64,000 nt of DNA. Origin: Salinirubellus salinus. Lineage in GTDB: Archaea > Halobacteriota > Halobacteria > Halobacteriales > Haloarculaceae. The position numbers were made by a program, and so were the translations under genes. This document shows, in pieces, positions 6,924 to 15,652 of the stretch. The notes under the pieces were generated by a model that saw only the letters and a list, made by a program, of their open reading frames with translations, ran no database searches and was not told the origin of the DNA. The stretch spans positions 744,001-808,000 of the forward strand of contig NZ_CP104003.1 in NCBI RefSeq assembly GCF_025231485.1, given 5' to 3'. Every line of letters begins with the position of its first letter. Position 1 is the stretch's first letter.

Positions 6924-7712
6924 TTAGTTCCCGCCCCGGCCGGGGCCGTCGTACGCCGAGACCCACCCCTCGACGGCCGCGGTCAGGGCGCCGGTCGTGG
7001 AACCGAGGTTCAGCAACTGGTAGCCGGCGTCGGCCTTCGAGTTCACGTCGTCCATGCCGAAGCCGAGCCCGCCGACGGGGACGTTCGCGTCGAGCGCGGC
7101 CTCCAGCACCCGGTCCTCGGCCGCTGCCACGTCCGGGTGCGTCAGTTCGCCGGGGTGGCCCACCGAGACCGAGAGGTCGAGCGGACCGACGAAGACGAAC
7201 CCGAGTTCCGGCACGTCGAGGATGGCCTCGAGGTCCGCGACGGCCGCGCGGTTCTCGATGGTCACGCCGACCATGGCCTCGCGATCCTCGCGGTCGACGT
7301 AGCCCTCGCGCTGCCCCCAGCGACGCGCTCGTGGCGACGCCAACCCACGCTCGCCGGGGTCTCCCTCGATGGTGAACCGGCTCGCACGGACCGCACGCTG
7401 GACCTCCGTGGCACTCTCGACGCGCGAGAGGAACACGTTCCGGACGCCGGTGTCGAGCACCTTGCGGACGAGCGCGGGGTCGGCCGTGGGGACGCGAACG
7501 AGCAGTTCCGTCCCCGAGCGCTCGGCGGCACGGGCGAACCCCTCGACCGCCTGCGCGTCCCACGGACTCGGCCCGCCGTGCTCGAGGTCCAGCCAGACGA
7601 AGTCCACTCCGAGTTCGCCGCAGAGTTCGACCACGGCGGGGCTGTACGTGTTGTCGAGGACGCCGAGTGCGACGTCGCCGGCCTCCAGACGAGCGCGCAG
7701 CGTGTCTGACAT
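6924..7712 (-). CDS. HpcH/HpaI aldolase/citrate lyase family protein
   Basis: 262 residues beginning MSDTLRARLEAGDVALG. The motif DFVWLDLEHG, the metal-binding glutamate in VTIENRAAV and aspartate in FVGPLDLSVSVG match class II pyruvate aldolases such as HpaI (4-hydroxy-2-oxoheptanedioate aldolase). These cleave or form C-C bonds between pyruvate and an aldehyde with a divalent metal. The gene runs opposite to the acyl-CoA dehydrogenase gene and is followed by the cupin gene. The natural substrate cannot be read from sequence. Confidence 0.9.
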   Translation of the reverse strand: MSDTLRARLEAGDVALGVLDNTYSPAVVELCGELGVDFVWLDLEHGGPSPWDAQAVEGFARAAERSGTELLVRVPTADPALVRKVLDTGVRNVFLSRVESATEVQRAVRASRFTIEGDPGERGLASPRARRWGQREGYVDREDREAMVGVTIENRAAVADLEAILDVPELGFVFVGPLDLSVSVGHPGELTHPDVAAAEDRVLEAALDANVPVGGLGFGMDDVNSKADAGYQLLNLGSTTGALTAAVEGWVSAYDGPGRGGN

Positions 7713-7860
7713 GGGTGGCGTGTCGGCCCGTGGAGACTTGGCGGTTCTGTCGCCCGACGCCAGCGTGGTAATATACGGGAACCGGCAGGGACCGGTCGTT
7801 CGGTTAACAACGTTCGGTCTATCCCCCAAATGTTCTTGTCGTGGAAACCCAAGCGGGGGT

Positions 7861-9000
7861 ATGTCGTTCCAGACTGGTGCGGAGCACGAGGCGATTCGCA
7901 AGGCCGTCCGCGAGTTCGGCGAGGAGGAACTGCGTCCGGTCGCGCGCGAACACGACGAGAAGGGGAAGTACCCCGAGGACCTGCGCCGGCAGGCCGCGGA
8001 GCTCGACTTCGTCGCCCCCCACATCCCCGCGGAGTACGGCGGCGCGGGGATGAACATGCTGGGGCGGGTCATCGTGACGGAGGAACTCTGGCGCGCGGAC
8101 CCCGGTCTCGGGAGCGCCATCGGCAGTGCCGGCTTCGGCTCCTCGATGATCGCGGAGTACGGCGACGAGTGGATGAAAGAGGAGTGGCTGACCCGCATCG
8201 CCGCCGGCGAGTCGGCCTCCTCGACCTGCATCTCCGAGCCGGCCCACGGCTCGAACGTGGCCGGGATGGAGACGACCGCCGAGAAGGACGGTGACGAGTA
8301 CGTCATCGACGGCAACAAGATGTGGATCACGAACGGCACCGTCGCCGACGTGGCCGTCGTGATGGCCAAGACCGACCCCGGCGCCGGCCACCGCGGCATC
8401 AGCGCGTTCCTCGTCCCCACGGAACTCGACGGCTGGGAGGCGACGAAGATCGACAACAAGCTCGGCATCCGCGCGAGCGACCTCGCCGAGATACAACTCA
8501 ACGGGGTGCGCGTGCCCGAGGAGAACGTCATCGGCACGGAGAACAAGGGGTTCTACCAGCTGATGGACTTCTTCGCCTCCGGCCGGACCGGTGTCGCCGC
8601 ACAGGCCGTCGGGGCCGCGCAGGGGGCGCTCGACGTGGCGCTCGACTACGCCGACGAGCGCGAGCAGTTCGACCAGAAGATCGGCGAGTTCCAGGCCATC
8701 CGCCACAAGCTCGCCGACATGGCGACCGACACCGAGGCTGCCCGCTCGCTGACCTACCGTGCCGCGGGCGCCGTCGAGGCTGGCAAGGACGACAAGGCCG
8801 TCAAGCTCGCGTCCATGGCGAAGTACTTCGCCAGCGAGACGAGCGTCGACGTGGCCGACGAGTCCATCCAGGTCCACGGTGGCTCGGGGTACGTCTCCGA
8901 CTACCCGGCCGAGCGGTTCTACCGCGACGCCCGCATCACGAAGATCTACGAGGGGACCTCGGAGATCCAGAAGAACATCATCGCCGACCGGCTGTTATGA
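7861..9000 (+). CDS. Acyl-CoA dehydrogenase
   Basis: 379 residues from ATG at 7861, normal family length. The N-terminal helical domain is followed by the FAD-contacting segment CISEPAHGSNVAGM and WITNG, then the C-terminal four-helix domain. The catalytic glutamate is in IYEGTSEIQKN near the C-terminus, and the HGGSGY motif is present. It oxidises an acyl-CoA to the 2-enoyl-CoA in fatty-acid or branched-chain acid breakdown, passing electrons to ETF. Its stop codon overlaps the next gene's ATG (ATGA), showing a translationally coupled operon. Confidence 0.95.
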   Translation: MSFQTGAEHEAIRKAVREFGEEELRPVAREHDEKGKYPEDLRRQAAELDFVAPHIPAEYGGAGMNMLGRVIVTEELWRADPGLGSAIGSAGFGSSMIAEYGDEWMKEEWLTRIAAGESASSTCISEPAHGSNVAGMETTAEKDGDEYVIDGNKMWITNGTVADVAVVMAKTDPGAGHRGISAFLVPTELDGWEATKIDNKLGIRASDLAEIQLNGVRVPEENVIGTENKGFYQLMDFFASGRTGVAAQAVGAAQGALDVALDYADEREQFDQKIGEFQAIRHKLADMATDTEAARSLTYRAAGAVEAGKDDKAVKLASMAKYFASETSVDVADESIQVHGGSGYVSDYPAERFYRDARITKIYEGTSEIQKNIIADRLL

Positions 9001-9854
9001 GCCGTTCGGCAGTCGACCCCGTGGACCACGAGACGTGGTCGGCCGCACAGGAGGAGACGGAGGTCCGCGTCGACGGCCACGACCTGACCGTCGCCTACCG
9101 CGACGCGGGGCCCGAGGACGGCAAGCCGCTCGTCTTCCTCCACGGCATCCCGACGTGGTCGTACCTCTGGCGTCGCGTCGCGCCCGCCTTCGAGGACGAA
9201 CGCCGGGTCGTCGTCCCCGACATGCTCGGCTACGGCAACTCGCAGGGTGGCGACGGCTTCGACCGCTCCATCCGCGCACAGGAGCACATGCTGCAGGCGC
9301 TCGTGGAGGACCTCGAACTCGGCGTCGTGGACCTCGTGGCCCACGACATCGGCGGCGGTGTCGCGCTCCGCTACACCGCTCACCACCCGGACCGCGTCGA
9401 GGACCTCGTCTGCTCGAACGCGGTCTGCTACGACTCGTGGCCGGTCGAGTTCGTCAACGGCCTTGGCCTGCCGGAGACGGCCGCGATGGAACCCGACGAA
9501 CTGGAGCCCAAACTCGACTTCGCCTTCGGCGACGGGCTGGTCACGGACGACCCCGACCCCGCGTTCGTCGCGGGGATGAAGGCTCCGTGGATGCGCGAGG
9601 ACGGCCCGCTGAACCTCTCGCGTGCAGCCGTGGCGACCAACACCAACCACACGACGGAGATCCCGTACGAGCACATCGACTCTCGCGTACTCTGTCTCTG
9701 GGGTGAGGACGACGTGATGCAGCCGCTCGCGTGGGGCGAACGGCTGGCCGACGACCTCGACGGGACGGTCGAGACGGTGTCCCCGGCGTACCACTGGGTC
9801 GTCGAGGACCAGCCCGACGCCTACGTCGACGCGCTCGCGTCGTTCCTGGTGTAG
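8997..9854 (+). CDS. Alpha/beta hydrolase with Asp nucleophile (haloalkane dehalogenase/epoxide hydrolase-like)
   Basis: 285 residues. FLHGIPTWSYLWR supplies the oxyanion-hole region. The nucleophile elbow reads VAHDIGGG, with Asp in place of the Ser of esterases; this is the arrangement of haloalkane dehalogenases and epoxide hydrolases. A charge-relay acid candidate is in WGEDDVMQP and the catalytic histidine in PAYHWVVEDQP. The ATG overlaps the acyl-CoA dehydrogenase stop codon, so both are translated from one message. Whether it dehalogenates, opens epoxides or has another ester substrate is not decidable here. Confidence 0.88.
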   Translation: MSRSAVDPVDHETWSAAQEETEVRVDGHDLTVAYRDAGPEDGKPLVFLHGIPTWSYLWRRVAPAFEDERRVVVPDMLGYGNSQGGDGFDRSIRAQEHMLQALVEDLELGVVDLVAHDIGGGVALRYTAHHPDRVEDLVCSNAVCYDSWPVEFVNGLGLPETAAMEPDELEPKLDFAFGDGLVTDDPDPAFVAGMKAPWMREDGPLNLSRAAVATNTNHTTEIPYEHIDSRVLCLWGEDDVMQPLAWGERLADDLDGTVETVSPAYHWVVEDQPDAYVDALASFLV

Positions 9855-9916
9855 CCCATGCCGACCCCCACGATTCGACCGAAAGCGACTAGACCGGTCC
9901 CCGTGAGGTGCCGCGC

Positions 9917-10435
9917 ATGACCGACGAGGCGCCCGACTGGAAGTTCAAGGAGCGGGACGTGCTGGTGCTACGGGAGCTCTCTCGTGACCCTCAGCTGTCC
10001 TCACGAGACCTCGCGCGCATCCTCGACGAGAAGTACGACATCCAGGTCTCGCACGTCACGGTCAGCGAGTCCATCCGCGGGATGCGCCAGCAGGGCGTCT
10101 TCCGCGAGGCCGTCATCCCCAACGAGGAGTACTTCCTGTTCGCCCTGTTCGAGTTCAAGTTCGACACGAGCAACTTCGCCGAGGGGTGGCGCCCGGCGAT
10201 GGAGTACATCCGCGACTCGCCGAACACGCTGTTCTACTTCCTCTCGGACGGCGAGTACCAGTGGAAGTCGGTGATGATGTTCCCGGACCGGACCCGGGAG
10301 TCACAGTGGATCCACGACTGCTACAAGGAACAAGGCCACGTCATCGCGAACATCCGCAACAGCGTGGTCCACAACGTGCTGAAGTTCCGGACCGACCCGC
10401 GGCTCCTCGACAGCCTCGCCGAGCGAGACGAGTAG
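9917..10435 (+). CDS. Winged-helix (Lrp/AsnC-like) transcriptional regulator
   Basis: 172 residues from ATG at 9917. The N-terminal segment FKERDVLVLRELSRDPQLSS followed by RDLARILDEKYDIQVSHVTVSESIRGMRQQG is a winged helix-turn-helix in which the recognition helix is preceded by a haloarchaeal-style VSHVTVSE. A C-terminal alpha/beta domain of about 95 residues follows. It lies 62 nt after the hydrolase gene on the same strand, so it may control the acyl-CoA dehydrogenase/hydrolase module. Confidence 0.83.
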   Translation: MTDEAPDWKFKERDVLVLRELSRDPQLSSRDLARILDEKYDIQVSHVTVSESIRGMRQQGVFREAVIPNEEYFLFALFEFKFDTSNFAEGWRPAMEYIRDSPNTLFYFLSDGEYQWKSVMMFPDRTRESQWIHDCYKEQGHVIANIRNSVVHNVLKFRTDPRLLDSLAERDE

Positions 10436-10457
10436 CCACGCGTCGGCCCCTCGACCG

Positions 10458-11414
10458 TCAGTCCCACTCGCGGAGCAGCGACTCCCCCACCGCCTCCAGC
10501 GCCTCGACACCCGACGGCTCGTCCATCTCCGGCACCTCCGTCACGGGCAGGTCGAACGTCTCGCGGACCGTCGTCAGTCGCTCGCGGTGGCGGTCACGCT
10601 GGCGGACACACCGGTCGCAGTCCTCGTTCACGTCGACGAGGACGCCGTTGGCGACGAGGTCCGACACCTCCACCTGCGCCTCGCCCAGCCGCGAGACCAG
10701 CCGCTCGGTCTCGGAGAGCACCAGCGCCTCGGGCCGGAACACGACACGGAAGGTCGTCAGGTCGGGGTCGCGTAACACCTCGGTCACCCGCTCCATCCGC
10801 GCCTGCAGGTCGGCGAACGCCTCGTCGGCCTCGTCCTCGCCGCGGAACGCGAACGGGCCGAGCACCACCGTCTTGACGCGGTCGGCGGTCTTCTTGGCCT
10901 TCGACCGGATGCCAGCGGCCGTCTCGACGGCGGAGCCGACCGTCTCCGGCAGGTCGAGCAGGCGGAGGGTGTGGCCGGTCGGGGCCGTGTCGAAGACGAT
11001 GCGCTCCCAGTCGTCCATGTAGAGGCCGAACAGGTCGAGCGCCGCCACCTCGTCGGCGCCCGGCATCTTCGAGCCGAAGAGGTTGTCGAGGCTGTCGTCG
11101 CCCACGCGCATCCCGAGCGCCCGCATGTCCGAGGCCAGCGCCTCGCCCATCATCCGGTACGTGTCGGCCCGTACCGAGGGGTCGATCTCGACGGCGTGGA
11201 GGTCCGGGGCCACCTCCACGGGCTCGCTCGTCAGGTCCGTCTCCAGAGCGTCACCGAGCGAGTGGGCCGGGTCCGTCGAGAGCACCAGCGTCTCCTCGCC
11301 GTGGGCGGCCCGCGCGGCGGCGTACCCGGCGGCACAGGTGGTCTTGCCGACCCCGCCCTTGCCGCCGAACATCGTGTACTCGGACACGACTCCCCGTGGG
11401 GGCGCGTCCCGCAT
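10458..11414 (-). CDS. ArsA-family ATPase (Get3/ArsA-like)
   Basis: 318 residues. A deviant Walker A FGGKGGVGKTT starts near residue 16, STDPAHSLGDAL is the switch I region and IVFDTAPTGHTLRLL the A-loop/switch II, all typical of the ArsA/Get3 family. A CDRC pair near residue 265 could bind zinc at a dimer interface as in Get3. It is a single ATPase domain rather than the duplicated bacterial ArsA. No arsenic genes are nearby, so a membrane-protein targeting role is as likely as anion export. It is divergent from the CPBP protease gene. Confidence 0.9.
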   Translation of the reverse strand: MRDAPPRGVVSEYTMFGGKGGVGKTTCAAGYAAARAAHGEETLVLSTDPAHSLGDALETDLTSEPVEVAPDLHAVEIDPSVRADTYRMMGEALASDMRALGMRVGDDSLDNLFGSKMPGADEVAALDLFGLYMDDWERIVFDTAPTGHTLRLLDLPETVGSAVETAAGIRSKAKKTADRVKTVVLGPFAFRGEDEADEAFADLQARMERVTEVLRDPDLTTFRVVFRPEALVLSETERLVSRLGEAQVEVSDLVANGVLVDVNEDCDRCVRQRDRHRERLTTVRETFDLPVTEVPEMDEPSGVEALEAVGESLLREWD

Positions 11415-11435
11415 GAATCCACCTGCCGAGGTAGG

Positions 11436-11441
11436 TATTTG
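11436..11441. promoter_or_regulatory. Single TATA-like element shared by two divergent genes
   Basis: The only AT-rich hexamer in the 50-bp divergent gap is TATTTG (minus strand CAAATA). Its centre is about 24 nt from the ArsA-family ATG at 11414 and about 27 nt from the CPBP ATG at 11465. Both distances fit leaderless transcription starting at or just before the ATG, implying one box read in both directions. Confidence 0.5.
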
Positions 11442-11464
11442 CCATCGCCGCCACTACACGGTGT

Positions 11465-12217
11465 ATGGAACTCCCCGCCGCCCTCTGGGAGGGCCCCGGC
11501 AAGGTCGCGTTCACGCTCGTCCTCGCGGTGGTGCTCGCCGGCCTCGGTCTCGGTATCGGCTCCGGACTCGTCCGCGCCGCCGCGTTCGGTCTCCGCGAGG
11601 CCGGCGTCGCCATCACCCCTGCCCGTGCCATCCTGCTCTCGACCGTCCTCCTCCAGGGGGTGGCGTTCGGTGGTGTCTCGCTCGTCTACCTCCGTGTCCG
11701 GAACCTCTCGGTCCGCGAGTGGGTCGGCGTCTCCATCCCGGACCTCCGCGGGTGGCTCACGGTCGTCTCCGGGTGGATACTCGCGTTCCTCGGCGCGATG
11801 ACGATGGTGTTCGTCGTCGTCCTCACGGGACTGGACCCGGCGGCCAACCAGACGAGCCAACTCGGGACGGCCGACCCGCTCGTGTTCGCGCTACTCGTCC
11901 CAATCTCCTTCCTCCTCATCGGCCCCGGCGAGGAACTGCTGTTTCGAGGCGTCATCCAGAACGCGATGGTCGAGAACCTCGGCCGGGTGCCCGGCATCCT
12001 GCTGGCCACGCTCCTGTTCGCCGCCGCGCACGTCTTCTCGCTCACCGGGCCGCTGACCGGCCGAGCGACGACCGTGTTCCTGCTGATGGTGCCGGGGCTG
12101 GTGCTCGCGGTCACCTACGACTACACGAAGAACATCGTCGTCCCCTCGCTGGTCCACGGGGCCTACAACGCCACGCTGTTCGCGCTGGCGTTCTTCGGGA
12201 CCGTATTCGGGGGCTGA
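11465..12217 (+). CDS. CPBP-family intramembrane glutamic protease (CAAX protease-like)
   Basis: 250 residues with about eight hydrophobic segments. The Abi/CPBP motifs are in order: GEELLFRG near residue 155 (EExxxR), FAAAHVF near residue 181 and HGAYNA near residue 226, supplying the glutamate and histidine active-site residues within the membrane. Family members cleave prenylated or other membrane peptides, and some handle bacteriocin self-immunity. A strong hairpin follows the stop codon. Substrate unknown. Confidence 0.9.
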   Translation: MELPAALWEGPGKVAFTLVLAVVLAGLGLGIGSGLVRAAAFGLREAGVAITPARAILLSTVLLQGVAFGGVSLVYLRVRNLSVREWVGVSIPDLRGWLTVVSGWILAFLGAMTMVFVVVLTGLDPAANQTSQLGTADPLVFALLVPISFLLIGPGEELLFRGVIQNAMVENLGRVPGILLATLLFAAAHVFSLTGPLTGRATTVFLLMVPGLVLAVTYDYTKNIVVPSLVHGAYNATLFALAFFGTVFGG

Positions 12218-12219
12218 CT

Positions 12220-12238
12220 CCGGCAGCGACGCTGCCGG
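12220..12238. terminator. Perfect dyad CCGGCAGCG-A-CGCTGCCGG
   Basis: Nine-bp arms with a single-base centre, starting 3 nt after the CPBP stop codon and about 57 nt before the convergent carB end. Likely the transcription end or a hairpin protecting 3' ends; no T-run follows. Confidence 0.55.
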
Positions 12239-12294
12239 GTGAGGCAGAGGCAAGCCGGAACGTCGGTCGACGGCGGGTCGCGCGCGCTCAGGGA

Positions 12295-15200
12295 CTACTC
12301 CTCGGGGACGCCCCAGTTCCGGCGCTCGGTGGGGCGCTCGCCCAGCGCCATCACGTCGAGCGGCTCGTCCTCCGTCTCGATGGCCTCCAGTGCCGCGCGG
12401 GCCGACGGGACGGTCGAGAAGTAGGTGACGACCTCCTCGACGGCGACCTCCAGCACGTCGCGGTCACGCGAGAGGATGAAGTCGATCTCGCCACGCTGGA
12501 CGGCGTCGGCCGGGTCGTCCCAGTCCTCGGGGGTCGTCACGTCGAAGTGGCGCTCGGCGACCTCGAGGATGCTGTCGAGGTTCTCGTCGGACTGCGAGAG
12601 GCCGCGCAGGCTCTCGAGGTCCACGAGCGCGGTGCCCTCCGTGGGGATGGGTTTGCCGACGGAGTCCTGCGACTTGAGGTAGGCCTTGCCGAACGAGCGG
12701 GCCGTCCCCATCACCTCGCCGGTGGACTTCATCTCCGGGCCGAGACGCGGGTCCGAGCCCGGCAGGCGGTCGAACGGGAGGACGACCTCCTTCACCGAGA
12801 CGTGCTCGGGAATCTGCTCGTGGGCCTTGAGCTCCGAGAGCGAGGCGCCGGCCATCACCTTCGCCGCGAGCTTGGCGATTGGGACACCCGTCGCCTTCGA
12901 GACGAACGGCACCGTGCGCGAGGAGCGCGGGTTCGCCTCCAGGACGTACACCTCTCCCTCGCGGACGGCGAGCTGGACGTTCAGCAGGCCGACGGTGTCC
13001 AGTGCGCGGGCGATGTCCAGTGTGACCTCGCGGACGCGCTCGAGCGTCTCCTGCGAGAGCGACCGCGGGGGGATCATGCAGGCCGAGTCGCCGGAGTGGA
13101 CCCCGGCCGTCTCGACGTGCTCCATGACGCCGCCGATGAGGACGTCCTCGCCGTCGGCGACCGCGTCAACGTCCAGCTCCACGGCGTCGGCGAGGAAGTC
13201 GTCGACGAGGATGGGTTTGTCCGGCGAGACGCGCACCGCCTCCTCGATGTACTCCTTCAGCTCCTCGTCGGAGAACACCACGTCCATCGCGCGCCCGCCG
13301 AGGACGTACGAGGGGCGGACGAGGACGGGGTAGCCGATGTCGTTGGCGAGGTCGAGCGCCTCGGCCTCGCTGGTCGCGGTGCCACCCTCGGGCTGCGCGA
13401 TGCCGAGGTCGTCCATCAGGCGGTTGAACCGGTCGCGGTCCTCTGCGAGGTCCATCGCGTCGACCGAGGTACCGAGCACCGAGCAGTCGAGGTCACGGCG
13501 CTCCAGTTCCCGTTCGAGCGGTTCGCCGATGTTGACGGAGGTCTGGCCGCCGAACTGGACCATCACGCCGTCTGCGTTCGTCGTCTCGATGACGTCGGCC
13601 ACCTCCTCGGCCGTGATGGGTTCGAAGAACAGGCCGTCGGAGGTGTCGTAGTCCGTCGAGACGGTCTCGGGGTTGTTGTTGACGACGTGGGCGTCGATAC
13701 CCTGCTCGCGCAGGGCGCGCACGGCGTGGACCGCGCAGTAGTCGAACTCGACGCCCTGCCCGATGCGGATGGGACCGCCGCCGACCACGACGACGCTGTC
13801 GACGTCCTCGTCGACGCGCACCTCGTTGCGAGCGATATCCGAGAGGGGGTCGCGGGCTGAGTAGTAGTACGGCGTCGTGGCCTCGAACTCGCCGGCGCAG
13901 GTGTCGACCTGCTTGAACCGACGGGCGGTCGACTGCTCCTCGACGTCGGTGACGGGGCCGCCCGCCGGGTCACCGATGCTCGCCACCTGCGCGACGGTCG
14001 CGTCGCCCGCGGCGAGCGCGGCGACTTGGTGGTCCGTGTAGCCGAGGTCGGTCGCCTGCGCGAAGTTGCCCTCCTGTGCCGCGGCGGCGCCCTCGGCGAC
14101 GTTGGCGAACCGCTCGACGTACCACTCGTGGATGTCGGTGAGTTCGACCACGCGGTCGACCGTGTAGCCCCGGTCGAACGCCTCGAACATCGCGTACGGC
14201 CGGTCGGGCGAGGGGTTGACGAGCAGGTCGTCCAGCCCCGAGTTCGACAGCTCGCCCCAGTCGACGGCCGGGTCGTACTCGCTCGACCGGAGGGCCTTCA
14301 GCAGCGACTCCTCGAACGTCCGACCGATGGCCATCGCCTCGCCCGTGGACTTCATGGCCGTCCCGAGGGTGAAGTCCACGTCGGTGAACTTGTCCTTCGG
14401 CCAGCGCGGGACCTTCGTCACGACGTAGTCGATTGCCGGCTCGAACGCCGCCGTGGTCTCGCCGGTGATCTCGTTCTGGATCTCGTGGAGGCGCTTGCCG
14501 AGTGCGACCTTCGCCGTCACGCGGGCGATGGGGTAGCCGGTCGCCTTCGAGGCGAGCGCCGAGGAACGGGAGACGCGCGGGTTCACCTCGACGACGCGGT
14601 ACTCCCCACCGGGCGTGCCGTCGTCCCGCCACGCGTGCTGGATGTTACAGCCGCCCTGGATGCCGAGTTCGCGGATGACCTTCAGCGCCGAGTCCCGCAT
14701 CTCCTGGTGGCCCTCGTCCGGGATGACCTGCGAGGGCGTGACGACCGTGGACTCCCCCGTGTGGATGCCCATCGGGTCGATGTTCTCCATGTTGCAGATG
14801 ATGATGCAGGAGTCGTCCGCGTCGCGCATCACCTCGTACTCCAGTTCGACCCACCCGGAGATGGACTCGGTGATGAGCACCTCGGAGTTGCGCGAGAGGC
14901 GCAGGCCCTTCCGGACGCGCTCGACGAGTTCCTCCATCTCCTCCACGACGCCCGACCCGCTCCCGCCGAGCGTGTAGGTCGTCCGGGAGATGACGGGGAG
15001 GCCACCGACCTCCTCGACGGCGTCCTCGACCTTCTGCCGGAAGCTCTCCTCGTCGAAGTCCGTCACGGACTCACCCTCGTCGAGCGAGATGGTGGTCGAG
15101 GCCGGGACGGGTTCGCCGATCTTCTCCATCCGCTGGCGGAACAGGTCGCGGTCCTCCGTCGCGTAGATGGTGTCCAGCGGCGTCCCCATGATGTCCACGT

Positions 15201-15543
15201 CGAACTCGTCGAGGACGCCCTCCTCGGCGAGCTCGGCGGTGACGTTGAGGCCGGTCTGGCCGCCCAGACCGGCGATGACGCCGTCCGGGCGCTCCTTCTC
15301 GATGATCTCCGCGATGGCCTCGACGGTGATTGGCTCGACGTACACCTTGTCGGCCATCTCCGGGTCCGTCATTATGGTCGCGGGGTTCGAGTTGACGAGG
15401 ACGACTCGGGCGCCCTCCTCTTGCAGCGCCCGGCACGCCTGTGCGCCGGAGTAGTCGAACTCCGCTGCCTGTCCGATCTGAATCGGGCCGCTCCCGATCA
15501 GGAGGATGGTACGGTCCTCGGTCGAGAGGTCCTCGTCGGTCAT
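12295..15543 (-). CDS. carB: Carbamoyl-phosphate synthase large subunit
   Basis: 1082 residues, full length. It starts with the N-terminal block LLIGSGPIQIGQAAEFDYSG, which recurs in the second half as VVVGGGPIRIGQGVEFDYC, showing the two ATP-grasp halves (carboxyphosphate and carbamate domains). The C-terminal 120 residues form the MGS-like allosteric domain. It works with the CarA glutaminase subunit to make carbamoyl phosphate for arginine and pyrimidines. carA is about 21 kb away on the other strand instead of adjacent. The upstream region shares a motif with carA, suggesting common control. Confidence 0.97.
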   Translation of the reverse strand: MTDEDLSTEDRTILLIGSGPIQIGQAAEFDYSGAQACRALQEEGARVVLVNSNPATIMTDPEMADKVYVEPITVEAIAEIIEKERPDGVIAGLGGQTGLNVTAELAEEGVLDEFDVDIMGTPLDTIYATEDRDLFRQRMEKIGEPVPASTTISLDEGESVTDFDEESFRQKVEDAVEEVGGLPVISRTTYTLGGSGSGVVEEMEELVERVRKGLRLSRNSEVLITESISGWVELEYEVMRDADDSCIIICNMENIDPMGIHTGESTVVTPSQVIPDEGHQEMRDSALKVIRELGIQGGCNIQHAWRDDGTPGGEYRVVEVNPRVSRSSALASKATGYPIARVTAKVALGKRLHEIQNEITGETTAAFEPAIDYVVTKVPRWPKDKFTDVDFTLGTAMKSTGEAMAIGRTFEESLLKALRSSEYDPAVDWGELSNSGLDDLLVNPSPDRPYAMFEAFDRGYTVDRVVELTDIHEWYVERFANVAEGAAAAQEGNFAQATDLGYTDHQVAALAAGDATVAQVASIGDPAGGPVTDVEEQSTARRFKQVDTCAGEFEATTPYYYSARDPLSDIARNEVRVDEDVDSVVVVGGGPIRIGQGVEFDYCAVHAVRALREQGIDAHVVNNNPETVSTDYDTSDGLFFEPITAEEVADVIETTNADGVMVQFGGQTSVNIGEPLERELERRDLDCSVLGTSVDAMDLAEDRDRFNRLMDDLGIAQPEGGTATSEAEALDLANDIGYPVLVRPSYVLGGRAMDVVFSDEELKEYIEEAVRVSPDKPILVDDFLADAVELDVDAVADGEDVLIGGVMEHVETAGVHSGDSACMIPPRSLSQETLERVREVTLDIARALDTVGLLNVQLAVREGEVYVLEANPRSSRTVPFVSKATGVPIAKLAAKVMAGASLSELKAHEQIPEHVSVKEVVLPFDRLPGSDPRLGPEMKSTGEVMGTARSFGKAYLKSQDSVGKPIPTEGTALVDLESLRGLSQSDENLDSILEVAERHFDVTTPEDWDDPADAVQRGEIDFILSRDRDVLEVAVEEVVTYFSTVPSARAALEAIETEDEPLDVMALGERPTERRNWGVPEE

Positions 15544-15565
15544 TACTCGGGCCGAGTCAGCACAT

Positions 15566-15574
15566 CGTAATAAG
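15566..15574 (-). promoter_or_regulatory. carB TATA-like box
   Basis: On the minus strand CTTATTACG lies about 23-31 nt before the carB ATG at 15543. This is the expected position for a short- or no-leader transcript. The shared carA/carB motif lies just upstream of it. Confidence 0.5.
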
Positions 15575-15587
15575 CCCGACGAAACGC

Positions 15588-15601
15588 TACGAGATTCGTA
15601 A
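15588..15601 (-). promoter_or_regulatory. Candidate Lrp operator upstream of carB
   Basis: Minus strand TTACGAATCTCGTA, identical at 13 of 14 positions to the motif inside the palindrome upstream of carA (36323-36336). It has the same orientation relative to its gene, beginning 58 nt before the start codon versus 66 nt at carA. Further AT-rich half-sites (ATTCG/CGAAT) continue upstream to about 15623. Confidence 0.6.
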
Positions 15602-15652
15602 GCGAATTTCGAATATCGAATCGAGCAATCGTTACCGCTGCAGACCGTCCCG

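Noticed and set aside
12295-15570. Very long open frames antisense to carB (for example up to 925 codons on the plus strand)
   Set aside because: They are shadows produced by strong third-position G/C bias. Their sequences lack the acidic haloarchaeal composition and match no family, while the minus strand encodes a complete CarB.
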